Origin: Blastomyces gilchristii SLH14081
Lineage: Eukaryota > Ascomycota > Eurotiomycetes > Onygenales > Ajellomycetaceae
DNA length: 64,000 bases
Assembly: GCF_000003855.2 (NCBI RefSeq)
Contig: NW_003101667.1
Location: forward strand, 1,103,638 to 1,167,637
Direction: 5' to 3'
How positions within the stretch are numbered: position 1 is the stretch's first letter; every line of letters starts with the position of its first letter. Position numbers and translations under genes: made by a program. Shown here piece after piece: positions 10,079 through 23,400 of the stretch. The notes beneath the pieces were generated by a model. The model did no database searches. It was not told the DNA's origin and worked only from the letters and a program-made list of their open reading frames with translations.

Positions 10079-13000
10079 ATGAATATATAACAAAAACAAT
10101 AAAAAAAGTTTAAAAACTCTTCAAAAATCACATTTATTTAAAATAATGTGAATAGAAACTCAAATTACATTTATTCTTGTCTTCAAATTATATTTGAATA
10201 AAAAGTTGATTTTATACTGCTTCAGGAACTGAATTTTGATGCTGAGTAAAAATACATTATTTCTCATTCAAGCTACTACTGCTTTCTATCTCAAAAGTCT
10301 GAGATAAAGTCAAGAGTAGTAATCTATGAAAGAAAGAGATCAAGATATCAATTTAATCTAAGATTTAATATTATATCTGACCCTGATATTCTGATGAGTG
10401 ATATTATAGATAAAGAGAATGAGTTTGATATTATACAGCTCATAAATATCTATAATGAAAAGTCATTGAAGAAAAATAACAATATCTGAACAATTGATAG
10501 AGAATTTCTGAACATAACTTCATTAAAAAACTCTATAATTGCAGAAGATTTCAATGCATATCATCTCTGATAAAATTCAGCATGCAAGAGAGCAGTAAGA
10601 GCTGATAATCTGATTGAATAAACCTTTAAGCATTCAATAGATTTAGTTAATATGTCTGATCAACAAACATTCTTTAGAAAAGACATGAAACAGAAATCTA
10701 TTATAGATCTAATCTTTATATCACAAAATCTAATGAAAAAAAGACTTGTAAACTGATTTATTGATTCAAATAAGACATCAGAATCAGATCATGAGATTAT
10801 TCAATTTAATATTGAACTGAGTGAAAAACAAATGAGTGAAAATCCTCTTCTCTCTAATCAGTTTAACTTTGAAAAAGCTGATTGAAAAGCAGTTGAAGAA
10901 AGTATAAAACTGTTAAAATCTGAAAGACAGAGTGAGCTATATTGAAATTCTGATCAAGATATCTCAAATGAAATGCTTGAGAATAGAGTGAAGCTCATTA
11001 CATCTATTATTCTAATAAGTGTTAGAGATAATATTTCAAAGAGAAAATCTTCTGAGTATTCAAAACCTTGATGAAATGAGAATATCTCATCTAAAAGAAA
11101 AGAATTAGCTATTACTAGAAGAGATTGAAAGAATGATATAATATCTGATAAAGAGTTCAAAGCTGTCAGAAATGAATATTTTTCAGATATTAAAAGAGCT
11201 AAAACAGACTGCTGAAATAAATTTCTTGAAGAAGTATAAGAAAAGGAAGTTTTTAAAGCTTTTAACTATACTAAAACAAGAAGTGTAGCAAAACTTTCAG
11301 CCTTAGAATATGAGTTTCAGAATGAATCATATACAGTAAACACTTTTGAGAAAAAATGTCAAGCTTTTATAAGAATTCTCTTTCAAAACTCATCAGATTC
11401 AGATTCAGAGAAAGAGAATATATCACTTCTCAACTACATTGATGAAAATGACTGGGAATAGCCTGATCTTATATAAGATGAATTAGAGTTAGCTATCTTC
11501 TCAAGTTCTGTTAAAACTACTGCAGGGCCTGATTCAATTAATCACTTAATTATTTAAAATACATATTCCTACTTAAAGAATGAATATTTTGAGCTCTTTT
11601 TCAATCTCTTGAAAAATGAATATCATTCTGAATGCTGGAGAGAAGTCACTGAAGTGATTCTTGTAAAATCTAATAGAAAGACATTAATTTCTAAGTCATA
11701 TAGAGTAATATCTCTATTAAACTGTCTAGAAAAGGTTTTGAAAAAGATAATAGCTACTTAACTATCTTTTATAAGCTCTATTAATAAGTCTCTTTTATTT
11801 AGTGAATAAATGAGAGATAGAAAACAATGTTCTATAATTGACACTGTTCTCTCAGTTATTTATAATATTCAAATAGTAAAGCATGAAGATCTGATCTCAA
11901 CTACAGTTTTTATTGATATAAAAGAAGCATTTGATTATGTTTCAAAGTCAAAGTTAATTCAGACTTTGAAGATGTTAAAACTGTCACTTTCTCTAATAAA
12001 ATGAGTTAACTATTTTATATCTAACAGAATCATACAACTTTTCTTTGATGGAGTGAAATAAGACAAGACTGAGATAAAAATAGAAGTACTATAAGAATCT
12101 TCAATCTCATTTATTTTATTTGCAATATACACTGCATATCTATTCAAAGATAGAAATATGAAAATAGTGTGATCTCTGAGTTATATAGATGATATTAATC
12201 TAGTCTACAGCTCAAAAACTATCAAAGAGAATTTGAAAGTGATTGAAAAAGCTGCAAAGAAAATCTTTGTCAGAGCAGATATCAATTAAATTCAATTTAA
12301 TATGAATAAAACTGAGTTAATTCATTTCTTTTCTAGATTCAATGAGAAAGAACTATCCCTAACTCTTTTAAATAGAGAGATTAAACTCAGTTTAAATGTC
12401 AAATGATTAGAAGTATAGTTAAACTTCAAGTTGAATTTTAAATATCATATTCAACAAAGAACTGTCAAGGCAGAAAGACTATTGAACAACATAATCAGAC
12501 TATCAAATACAGAGAGAGGTCTATTCTTCCAGGCTATGAGACAGTTATATATACTCTGCATTACCTCAGTAGCTGATTATGAAGTTCAAGTTTGATGAAA
12601 TAATTAAGGAAATTTCACTGAACTCTTTCAAAGTCTGCAAAACAGAGCTTTGAGAAGAATTCTGAGAGCATTCAAATCATCTTCTATTAAAGTAATGAAA
12701 ATTGAAGCTTCAATTCTTTCTTCTGCTATTAGATTTGAAAAGACCTGTATGAACTATACTCTGAGAGTTATAAAGATGAGCTTAAATTATATAATCAGAG
12801 AAAGAGTCTCTTCTTCATTTTCATCAATTAACTCTGGAAATGAACTGGATTAGAATAGATTTCTTGATTGAAATGAAAATAATTCTTCAAAGAAAATGCC
12901 TTCTCAACTGTACAGACTGTGCACCCCGGTGGCCGAATGGTTAATGCGGCCACCCGGTAGCACCTTGGCGTGGGAAACCAAGGCGCGTGGGTTCGGAACC

Positions 13001-13274
13001 CGCAGGGAATACATTAAATCCGGAACTCAAGCACCTCAGGTTTCTAATAAATACAGAGGTGTACAAATCGCTCCAATGAATCGCTCTATGTTCCTGGGCT
13101 GGGAAGTTATTATCGCATGTATCTAATTGTCACTCCTTTGTATTTTCCTATGTTCTTGTTATCTTGGCGTGGTCTCAACACCTGTATTTCCTCCTGTATA
13201 ATCAACACTTGACCTGTATTTAACATCACGCAAGGACTCATCATAAGCTCCGCTTGCATATGAGTATAATGGAA

Positions 13275-13306
<32 letters not shown>

Positions 13307-14431
13307 TACAGACTATGCTTACTGATTAAAAATCAATTTTCTTCTTTAAATATTGAAAAAGTTGATCATGAGAAGTTATCTCTCTGAAGAGAAAAGCTTG
13401 AATCTCTTATAGACTTACAAATAAGTGAACTATCTAAAGAGAAAGAATATGAACAGTATTTGAAGAGAATTTCTATAATTAATATAAAAGACTCTATTCT
13501 GATTTATTCAGATGACTCAAAAAATGAGAATTTGAATAGATTAGATGCAGGCATTGCTTATACTGAAGATAACATTAATTTTATCTCAGATTTCTGAAAT
13601 TTAGGCTGTGAATCTGAAGTCTTTGACACTGAACTATTTGCAATAGTGAAAGCTTTCAAACTTATTGAAATAAAATCTCATAAAAGAGAAAATAGTTTGA
13701 AAGAGACATGAATATTCTCTGATAGTCAAGCTGCTTTAAAAAGACTTAGAAATAGTCAGATTCATAATAGTTAAATAAATCTTGAACTGATTTTAAACTC
13801 TGTTTTAAAAATTCAAAAGAGAAGAATATCAAAACTAATAATTCATCTGCATTGAGTTCCTGCTCATATGAATATTCATGACAATGAATTGACTGATTGA
13901 GTTGTAAAAAAGGGTTCAGAATTAAGCAGATCTATTTAAAAAACAGTGTTCTGGTCTTTTATAAAGAGAAAGATAAAAGAATCTTATTTAAATAAGTAGA
14001 ATGAAAGCTGGCAGAAACAAAAGAACAGCATACATTATTCAAGATTTGAGACAAAATCAAAGTGAAAATCTTGTTTAATTAAATGTAAAAAGAAAATATT
14101 CTCATCTATAATTCAGCTGAAACTAGAACATGATTATTTCAAATCCTATATATAAAGACTTGATAATAGATTTGATTCAACAGAGTACTCATTCTGCAAT
14201 GCAAATGAAAATCCTGAGTATATTGTAATGCATTGTGCATTATACAATAGTCTCAGAGTCAGATTAAAGAAGAAGTATGATCTAAATCAATTAAATATGA
14301 GATTCTTATTCTCAACTGAGACAGGAATTAAATACTTAATAGACTTTCTATCAGAAACTCAAGCAGCTACAAGAAAATGACTGAATTCAGAAATATCTGA
14401 ATATGAAGAGAAGGAAATTGATCAGATATAG
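10079..14431 (+). pseudogene. LINE-B ORF2 (endonuclease, RT, RNase H), disrupted
   Basis: Starts at ATG 10079, 29 bp after ORF1. Domains in order: endonuclease at 10.1-10.75 kb (readable 'VDFILLQELNFDAE', then a degenerate 'AGDFNAHHP' near 10545-10570). Reverse transcriptase follows at 11.5-12.3 kb ('FIDIKEAFDYVSKSKLI' and a catalytic block read as SYIDDINLVYSS, normally YMDD), then the thumb/'TSVADYEVQV' region at 12.55 kb. RNase H is at 13.5-13.95 kb ('ILIYSD', 'FSDSQAALKRL', 'HLH-VPAHMNIHDNEL'), and a C-terminal 'FCNANENPEYIVMHC' Cys/His motif at 14.19-14.24 kb. Without the SINE it is about 1,320 codons. Conserved Trp codons are TGA and several Gln codons TAA/TAG. Confidence 0.85.
12923..13304 (+). 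mobile_element. tRNA-derived SINE, copy 2
   Basis: 382 bp, flanked by a 14-bp duplication with one transition (TGTACAGACTGTGC at 12909-12922; TGTACAGACTATGC at 13305-13318) in LINE ORF2. RNA polymerase III promoter boxes: A box TGGCCGAATGG at 12930-12940, B box GGTTCGGAACC at 12990-13000. The ~50-bp gap fits a class II (Leu/Ser-type) tRNA with a long variable arm. The tail is (AAT)n after TATAATGGAAGAATAAT. The open frame over it is fortuitous. Confidence 0.95.
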
Positions 14432-14727
14432 TCTGTTAAAACAGCTATATACTATCTTTTGATAATTTATTTTGTTACAGTCTCTCTTTATTTTACTTTA
14501 CTTTTTCCTTTCTATTCTTTTCTATCTATCTATTTAATGTGTCTATCTTTAAGACTGTGTTCTCTTTTCTTTTGTCATGATATTGTCAAAAGATTTCAAA
14601 GTATCAGAAGATGTTAAAATACTGCAATTTGTAAACAGTTTTTGTATTCTGAGCTGAAATTTTCTGATTTTATATATCTGAAATTGGTGAATGTATAATA
14701 GTTAACTTTATAGATATAGGAAAAACC

Positions 14728-14748
14728 CTGAGAAATTTTAGTTCTCAG
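14728..14748 (+). other. LINE 3' UTR stem-loop (decayed)
   Basis: CTGAGAA ... TTCTCAG inverted repeat about 55 bp before the LINE-B 3' end. The same hairpin is longer and perfect in LINE-C (49712-49733) and in the LINE tail at 26457-26479. Possibly a recognition structure for the LINE reverse transcriptase. Confidence 0.6.
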
Positions 14749-14804
14749 TTAGATGTCATAGTCTCTGACTGCATACATCTATAATTGAAGAATAATAATA
14801 ATAA

Positions 14805-17400
14805 TGATCATTGATAGTGACCTCTGCATGTAGAAGAAGATCATATCAATCATCTTATAAATGATTACAGAACTTATGAAGATAATTCTTTACAGTCTGA
14901 ATTATTCATTCTGATGCATTATCAGTCTCAGAGTTATAGGCAGTTAACAAACAGCATATAATCTTGAGAACTTGACAGATTCTTATTCAGAGAGCACTCA
15001 TGAATTGACAGTCTCAATCTGATACTATAGATCTCAGTAATTCATACATTTGATAGAACAGACTCTGTAGAAAGACTTCAGTAACTTGTTCAGTATTCAT
15101 CTTATTACAAGGTTTTAATATTACATCTTTACTGAATCAGTTCACAATAATCAGAACATTTCTACAATTCTTACTCTCAGAGAGATTAATAGCAAAGTCA
15201 ATTATCACATCTTATCAGATTCTATCAGAGACATCAAGCAGTTTCAGCAGGTCTTTTCTACAATTCTTTCATGAAGTGATAGAGAAATAACAGTTACAGT
15301 TTCAGACAAAGTATCTGATACTGTTCAATATCTCAGATCAGTAGAATTCTTGAGAGATTATTTAATATAGTTATTCACAACCTGAATGATCAGTTATACA
15401 TGAATCATACATCTCTTGCATTATTCAGGTGTGTAGAGGTTTGAACTGAGAGACTCAATATTATTCACAGAATTGCAAAGTATTATTGTCATCAATTGAA
15501 CATTCTGAGATATCAGTCTTTATATGTAGTTCTGAAGGAAATCAAGACACTTCTTATTATACTGCTTCAGTGAGGACCTGGAGAAGTTCATCAGCTCAGG
15601 CTGTTATATGTCACAGTTCATTCAGTGTGAGAGAAGTTGAGATATTGATATCAGTGTCAGTGACAGTTCAGAGAGAGAATGTTCTAATCAGAGAAGCATG
15701 TATAGTGTCATGAGTTATTTCATCTTGATCAACTAATATCTTCAGATCTAAGAGTCAGTGTTCTCAGTTTATTCAACAGATGTCTGTTATATCAGAAGGC
15801 ATATCTTACTCTCATTGTGAGAGAGCATCTATCATTGAGTTCTGACTGCTGAGGTGATGGTGTATAGTGAAATGAAAACAGCTTAATAGCTCAGATTTTC
15901 ACATCTGACATTCAGTAAGCTTACAGATGATTATGAAATGCTTGAGATTCTTATGATCTGTGATTATCTCAAATTTGAAGACACTTCAGAGTTCAGAGTC
16001 TCATTCTTCTAAACAGTGTACAATTGTAAGAAGTTTCTTATCATAGATCTTGTAATTGTATTCAGCAAGACTCAGTTTCTTAGACATAAAGATATATAAT
16101 TGTAAGACATCTTCATCATCATATTGCAATATAGCTTCTTCTGTAATATAGTCAGAGAAATTGACTTTAATAACTATCTTATGATCAGAATCAAATATTA
16201 TCAGCAGAGAGATATTAATGAATATCTTCTTTATTTATGTGAATACAGCTTTAATGTCTGCTGATCACTGAAATACTGAATTCTTCTTGATAAGTTCTGT
16301 AAGTGATCTCATGATATCTGAGAAGTTTCATATAAATCATTAATAGAAGTTAGCAAATCTAATAAAGCATTATACATCTTTCACAGTACATGAAGCTTCT
16401 CACTTAAGAATAGTGAAGATCTTCTCAGAATTCATTTGAATTCTCTTATCAACTTCTATGATAAAATCTAGGTATTTTATACTCTTGACTTCAAAATCAC
16501 ACTTATTAATATCTATTGATAGTTCTGTCTCTTATAATCATTATAATATTCTTCACACATGTTCTTGATGTTTCTTTCTGAATTCATCAGTGAAGATAAG
16601 AATGTCATCTAGATATGTAGATACAAACTTATTAAGAAAATCTCAGAGTGCTCTGTTGATATACTTCTGAAATGTACTGAGAGCATTAATCAGTTCAAAG
16701 AATGTGACTACTTATTCAAAGAGGTCATAACATATTCAGAATGCTGTAAGTCATTCATCTTCTTCAGTAATACAAATCTTATGAAATGTGATAATGATAT
16801 CTAGCTTTATAAATCATTGAGCTCATCTGATACATGCTAGAGTTTCATTGATAAGAGATAAGAAATAATGATCTTTCTTTGTCAATCTGTTCAGATCTCA
16901 ATAGTTCACACAGAGTCAGAGTTCTTTATCTGATTTCTTTGCAAAGAGAATAGAAGCTGCAGTAAAAGAGTTACTAATATATATAAATCTCTTATTCAAC
17001 AGATCATTGAGTGTCTTCTAAAGAAGAAGAAGTTCATCTTGAGACATATTATAAAGGAGATCTCATGATGACTCAGAGTTCTTATCATTCTTCTTTTCTA
17101 ACTTGATACTGTGATTCACTTCTGAGCCTTGTAAAGAGAGAATATTTATAATATTATCTTATCAGAAGACATCTAGATATTCATGATATTATTAAGAGAG
17201 TTTTGTGTGAGAATCTGTTATTATAGTACAGAATAACTTCTCTAGAGCTTTCTTGATATCAGTCAGACTGATGAAATAGATTGATATATAATTCTGTTAT
17301 CAGTGACTTTGTCAGTGATCTCATTGATGACTTCTTTTTCAGAGTATTTTATAAGTGTTAGCAGAGATCTGTGTAAGATTCATAGTCTTATGAATATCAT
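14805..17400 (-). pseudogene. Gypsy-A pol remnant: RT, RNase H, integrase
   Basis: The minus strand reads the reverse transcriptase around 16.3-17.1 kb; the catalytic block TYLDDILIFTDEF is intact at about 16590-16620. RNase H follows at 15.8-16.3 kb and integrase core at 14.82-15.45 kb, continuing left of LINE-B. The hexamer linker is at about 15645-15665. Many TGA/TAA/TAG stops. The open frame at 15486-15713 on the plus strand is antisense to this. Confidence 0.8.
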
Positions 17401-18384
17401 CTTCATGAATTCTATCATTGTTAGAGAATATTAAACTTCTATTTTAAGCATTCAATAAGATGTCTTGTTCAGATAGTCAGATAAGTTCTAGCATAAGATT
17501 ATAGTCAAGATTATCAACTTCATATGCATAGACATCTTCACATTGATGTTCTCTGATATCTATGTTTAGTTTCATCATGTAACAGGTGTGAATGTCTTTT
17601 AAATCATCAAATTCTGCAAGAAGTCAGAGTCTTGATAAGAGAATACACTGAAGATTATAATGTCTTATAACTGAAGATTTAATCATTGCATAATGACATA
17701 GACTGCTGTCTATCATAATCTTCATATTATACATGTTATCTATCACAGTAGATACAAGAATTGTATTCATTGTCATTTTCTCTTCAAATTGTTGTCATTC
17801 AACCTCTTTAAGCTCCTGCTTGTGAATTTGAACAGAAGCTAATCTTTTCCCTCTTTCATCAGAGTATTCTCATAGTTATCTTTCAAATCTTTCTCTAATG
17901 TAACATGATTGATGTGAACAGACACTGATCTGTTCTTTAAGCAAGAAGATACTGATCTTTCTCTTGAGTGAGAAGACATGTAGACTGATTAGCAGTTGAA
18001 AGCAATGTGTTCTGATCAGTTATAATTAATGCATATCTCTCATTGACATCAGTCAGCAACTTCTTCAGAAGTGATTCCAGAAACTTGAAAGTCTGTTCAG
18101 ACAGCAGAGACCCTTGCTTATATATAGATATTCAAGTCTACTCAGTTCATAGCATCTGCATCATTGTTGTTATTCCTCATTACAGATGTATGAGTAACTG
18201 AGATGTAATATCTTCTATCACTGTTCTGTATACTCTTGAGCTTGATAAGACAGTCATTCAATGTTCAGAGTTGTACACAGAAATCTTCATAAGTCTCGTC
18301 TTTGTCTACACTTATAAGAATCTGTAAGAGTTTGAAAGTTAATGTCTTCTTAAGTATACTGATCTTTATTCAATTCTCTCAAGA
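17400..18384 (-). pseudogene. Gypsy-A gag/protease remnant
   Basis: Minus-strand reading gives the C-terminal gag with a zinc knuckle around 17.99-18.07 kb (CINCN.SEHIAFNC, C-x2-C-x4-H-x4-C in the better preserved Gypsy-D copy) and the aspartic protease region at about 17.4-17.8 kb. Gypsy-B is inserted at 18385 with a CAAGA target duplication (18380-18384); gag continues at 25511. Confidence 0.65.
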
Positions 18385-18641
18385 TGTAAGAAATCCCGCT
18401 CCTCGCGGATTCTTTACCCCTATTCCTATCTCTCGCGTAACCAATAGGGCTAGCGGCCCTTGACTACACACAACTATATAGACTGGAGTTCGCGAATACT
18501 ATTTGCAACTCAGCTTGAATGCTATTATATACTTGATCTCTATATTTATCTTTCTACTGTGAACACTTCTAGTAGTTAACAGTACATATCACATCAAGCT
18601 GCAAACACCTGAATAATCACCTGCAAGCACTTATTCTTACA
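18385..18641 (+). repeat. Gypsy-B 5' LTR
   Basis: 257 bp. The first ~110 bp (U3) keep CpG and CC runs (CCCGCTCCTCGCGG); the last ~110 bp have lost them (ACTGTGAAC where the 3' LTR has ACCGCGAAC). TATA-like ACTATATAGACTGG lies at about 18471-18484. Confidence 0.95.
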
Positions 18642-18673
18642 TTTCAAGCTCAGTCAGTCAGCAATCACCTGTT

Positions 18674-19635
18674 ATGACTGGAAGAACTAGAAACTCGCAT
18701 GCTCCAACCCCTGCGAACCCTACTGCAGGCACCCAGGAGCAGCCACCTGAACCATGGATAATCCCTGTGGAAGAAGTCCCAGGGGACTTACCAACCACTC
18801 GCGGGACACCATCCTCTGCATCTGTGACAGAGGAACCCTCCGAACCCATGAACAAACCAATCTCAGTGAAGAACATTCTTGAGCATCTCTTACAGAATCA
18901 AGCTATTTTTCTACAAGGAATGCTTGCTGCCTGCAAACACTCTCAAACTGAGTCTCTAGACATGATCTCCAGAGACACCTGCAAACTGAAAAGAAACTTT
19001 CTCAAGTCATGATCACTTAAGGTCATCTATCAAACCACAATCTATAAAAGCTTTTGCAAGTTTGCATTTGAAATTGACTTGCAAACCCAGCTGTGTGACA
19101 TGAAAGATGAAGAAGCTGTCATCTATGCAATGACAGGCCTCTATTACACTGAAGCCAAGAACTGGTTGAACCATCTAGGGAATGATCATGAGAGATCCCG
19201 ATGATCTGTTCTCAAGACCTATCTAGAGAACAAGTTGAGGGACTCCGCGAGCCAGACAGAGAACACCTGGGCCGCGATCACCAACATTAGAATAAAGGCA
19301 TGCAGGACAAGCTCATTGAGCAAGGCTCTAAGCCCTTGGCTCTGAAGGAACTGATGACTCTCATCCATCACTTGCAGATCACTGTGAGAGCCACAGACCC
19401 GCAGAGAGTGGACCATCAACCAGCTTCACAAGGGCCAGGACAACAGAGAACAGGTTTGTCAGGAAAAGATGACAAGACACAGAGAGATTCATGTCTGACT
19501 GCTGAGCAGAAAGAGAGAGCTTCACAAGCTTCTGTGAACAGAGTGTATAACAGAGAGATTAAGGAAAAGAGACTCTGCTTCATCTGTTCTAAATCAGAAC
19601 ATCTCTGTGCAAACTGTCTGAACAAATCAAAATAG
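18674..19635 (+). pseudogene. Gypsy-B gag (capsid and zinc knuckle), disrupted
   Basis: Opens MTGRTRNSHAPTPANPTAG, a Pro/Thr-rich N-terminus, 33 bp after the LTR. The first open stretch ends at 19012 with TGA in place of Trp. Capsid-like sequence continues around 19020-19300 ('AMTGLYYTEAKNWLNHLGN'). The second open stretch (19300-19635) ends with a zinc knuckle CFICSKSEHLCANC at 19576-19617, an intact C-x2-C-x4-H-x4-C. The 5' half is much less mutated than the rest of the element. The minus-strand frames here are shadows. Confidence 0.85.
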
Positions 19636-22600
19636 GAATTTGAGAAGTCATGGACAGAGTCAGCAACAGCCTTCTTAAGAACCTTGAAGCTGACACCTGA
19701 ATCTGTTACTCTCTCAATGAAAATGCTTGCTTGTGAGAAGAGACTGCACTGCAGTACTGCTGTCCTGCAAGCATGGAAAGCATTGATGAACTCAGGATCT
19801 CAGGTCACTGTGATGTTTCTAAAGCTTGTGAAGCAAATGAGCTGAAAGATGAAGACTGAGAACCTGCTCTTATAATAAGCAGAGTGTGAGAACTCAGACC
19901 TGAGAACTGAGAGACTTACAAGAGTCACCTTTGAATTGCAAGATCTCTCTGAAACCTGAAGAAGATTTATGAAAACTGTAATTATTGCAGACATCACAGA
20001 TGACATATATTTAAGACTTGTATGACTTCAAAGACATAATTCACACATAGCTGTCTGTGAGTCAGGTTTATACTTCTGATCAGTATTGACAGACTCACTC
20101 ACAGAGATAGAAGCAGTTAATGCTGCAGAGTTGATTAGAGAAGACAAGCTCATCTATGTAATAACTTTACAAGTGTCTGAGAATCTTATGATTATGAAAA
20201 CTGAGCTTCAGATATCAGAGGAATACTGAGATCTCACAGAGATGTTCAGCTCAGCTAAGACAGCTGAGCTTTCTTCTCACTGTGAGAAGAATCTGATAAT
20301 AGATTTGATAGAAGAACAGAAACTCTTCTGAGAATCAATCTATAAGCTCTCTCATCACAAGACAGAGGTCTTGCAAACCTATGTGAAGAAGAATCTGAAG
20401 AATGACTTCATCTGATCTTCACAGGTCTTCACAAAAGTCTCTGTGATATTTATAAAGAAGAAGAATGAAGATCTCAGATTATATGTAGACTATTATAATC
20501 TAAACTCTAAGATAATAAAGAGTCACTATTCTCTGTCTCTGATTGAGAATGTAATCAATCATCTCATGAAAGCTGTTATATTCATATAACTGAATATGAT
20601 CAATGTATATACACAGCTGCAAATACAGTCTGAGAATGAATGAAAGACTGTCTTTAGAACTGCACTGAAATTGTTTGAATATCTAGTGATGTCTTTTGAT
20701 CTGACTAATACTCTCACAGTATTTCAGTCTTTCATCAATAAAACACTTCATGTATATCTGAATGTCTTCATGATAATATATCTGAATGATGTGATGATGT
20801 ATTTCATGAAGAAGAAAGAACACACTGAGCATGTGTGAAGTGTGTTAAAGGTCTTAGATGAGGCAGAACTGTATGTTAAGCTTATAAAGTGCAACTTCAG
20901 TGCTCACTGAATTAATTTCCTAGAATATGTAATCACTGTGAATAATATTCAGATGAAATCTTCACAGATTAAAACTATTCTATCATGACTGAAGTCAACT
21001 AGTATTCATGAGATTCAGATCTTTCTGAGCTTTGTGAATTTCTATAGACAGTTTATCTTTGTATTCATGAGAATCTTCTTAGTTCTTACAGACATGCTGA
21101 AGAATGAAAATAAGAAGAAGTCATTCTATGAATAAAGAATGAAAAGGTTGTTGAGAAGAAAGAACTGTAAGAACTTTCTTATCTCAGAAGTTCACAGAGT
21201 CTTTGCAAGATTGAAACAGATATTCATGAATGCAGTGATACTGTTTCACTTTGATTTCTTGCTCTTAACTAGATTGAAGACAGATGTCTTCTTCTTTACA
21301 ATTTCAGAAATAGTCTTATAACTATAGTCAAATGAGAACTGAGTTTCAGTGGCCTTTTTCTCACAGAAGATGCAACCTGTAGAGATCAACTATGACATTC
21401 ATGATTAGAAGCTTCTCATGATAGTGAAATTCTTCTATCACTGATATCACTACTTTAAGAACCTCATGATAGTGATTACTGTTAGAACTGATCATGACAG
21501 CTTGAAACAGTTTACTTCAATCAAGAAACTCTCACAGCAGCAGGTTCACTGAGCTCAGAGACTGAGTGAGTTCTGATTCAAGATAGAATATATCAAGGAA
21601 ACTAAGAACTCAGCAGACAGACTCTCTCACAGACCAGACTATGTTAAGAAGATCAGGGCAACAGACACAGAGAAGCTAGAGAAGATAGAAAAGCTTCATG
21701 AGATGCTCAGACTGAGTGTTACAAAGAGATTGACTGAAGAGTCTCTCAATCCCTCATAAGAGAAGAAAGAGAAGAGAGAAGAGAAGTCTGTACAACTACT
21801 CTCTATGACACTGAGAGTCAACACTCTGGAAATCTCTGTGAGAATTCTTGAAGAGAGTATCTATAATCTGAAGAGTTTGCAGGCTTTGAGAAGCACTGTG
21901 AAAGACCTGATATAAGAGAAAACAGAGTATAAGTCTTCACAAGATCTTCTATTCAGATTGTCTGAACTACAACTGGAGAATGAATATGCTCAGTATATTC
22001 AGAAACTGCTCACAGCAGGGATCAACCCTGCAGAAATAAAGAATTGAAGAGACTTAAATAATCTCTTATGAAGAGAGGGCTGAATTTATATGCCTGTAAA
22101 TGAGTTTCTATGTGTAGAACTTATTAAAAGGTATCATGACTCTTCTCTAGCAGGTCATTTTACAGACACTAGAACTCATGAGCTGCTCACAAGGAAATAC
22201 TTCTGACTGAAGATGCAAGGACTTGTAAAGAAGATAGTGAATTCTTATGCTGTTTATCAGGATTTGCAGGTAGTGCAGTTCAGATTATATAAAGAACTTA
22301 CTTCTCTACTCATCTCACAGAAACCTTGGAAACAGCTAGGAATGAATACTCTTGTGAGCCTCTCTGAAAGCAAGGACATATATAATGCCTGCTTTAACAG
22401 TGTGCTGATGATAGTGAATTACTTCATTAAGATGGCACACTTTATATTCATCTGCAAGGACTTGAAGTCAAAGAATTTGACTCACATCTTTGTCTGCAAT
22501 GTGATCTGATTGCATGAGTTGCCTGCAAATATTGTCTTAGATAGAGAATCAATCTTCACAGAAGAGTTCTGATCTGATCTGATAACTATACTGAAGATCT

Positions 22601-23400
22601 CATGAGATCTAAGCATGACTTTTCATTAACAGACAGATGATCAGACAGAACATCTGATAAGTATATTGAAACAGTATCTGCAGTGCTTTATCAATTACAA
22701 TCAGAATGACTGAGTGTATTAATTATCACTTATGAAGTTTATATACAACAACTCAAAGTATGTCAGTACAGATAAAACTCTCTTTGAGATACTCACTGAG
22801 ACTCATCTGTGAATAATCTTGATGAACCTGTGAGAGTACACTATAGAGTGTGATGATGTCTGTGAATGAGCTGAGAGAATTCAGAAGATTCAGGAGAAAG
22901 TCTGTGAATTCTTGAGAAAGACTCAAGAGTATCAGAAGAGATACTATGACTTCAAGTATATTATGAAGAGTTTTAAGAAAGATGATAGAGTCTGACTGAG
23001 TCTAGAAAATATCATCACATAGAGATTTAGTAAGAAGCTGAATCTCTTGTAGACAGAATCTTGTAAGATTATGAAGAAAGTTAGCTCACAGTTCTACAGA
23101 TTGAAACTGTTATCTGAGTTACAGATATACAATATTTTTCATATCTCTTTGCTCTGTGAATATAAGAAATTCTCAGAAGAGAACTCTATGACTCATCACT
23201 CTGTCTGCAAAGTACTAGAGAGTGAAAGAGAATATCAGATCAAAGAGATTATTGACTCAGAGAAGTGAGATCATGAGCTCTGATTCAAGGTTCAGTGATA
23301 AGAGTATTCTGACAAGATGAATGAGTTCACTTGAGAATCATCTGAGCAGATAAGATATCTGTAGAAGCTGAGACATGACTTTCATACTGTGAATTCTGAT
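19636..23400 (+). pseudogene. Gypsy-B pol (protease, RT, RNase H, integrase, chromodomain), disrupted
   Basis: Domains read across stops: protease-like 'NSGSQVTVMFL' near 19790 and RT from 20.4 kb ('LRLYVDYYNLNSKI', catalytic YLNDVM where YLDD is expected, near 20777). RNase H follows at 21.2-21.6 kb, the integrase HHCC region at 22.13-22.28 kb ('RYHDSSLAGHF'), the integrase core at 22.3-22.8 kb, and the C-terminal barrel ('LQIYNIFHISLL') at 23.1 kb. A chromodomain start (YQIKEIIDSEK) lies at about 23233-23268. The Asp-to-Asn change in the RT active site alone would kill activity. Confidence 0.85.

Larger units (their letters stand above)
6380..14804 (+). mobile_element. LINE-B, full-length RNase H-bearing LINE carrying two SINEs
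   Basis: A non-LTR retrotransposon flanked by the 14-bp duplication TGATCATTGATAGT (6366-6379 and 14805-14818) in the integrase region of Gypsy-A. Layout: GC-rich 5' region with tandem units, AT-rich leader with ~60-bp repeats, ORF1 (8053-10049), ORF2 with endonuclease, reverse transcriptase, RNase H and a C-terminal Cys motif (10079-14431), 3' UTR with a stem-loop and an (AAT)n tail. Two SINEs (9053-9436, 12923-13304) are inserted in it. ORF2 with an RNase H domain fits the Tad1/I-like group of fungal LINEs. Confidence 0.92.
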
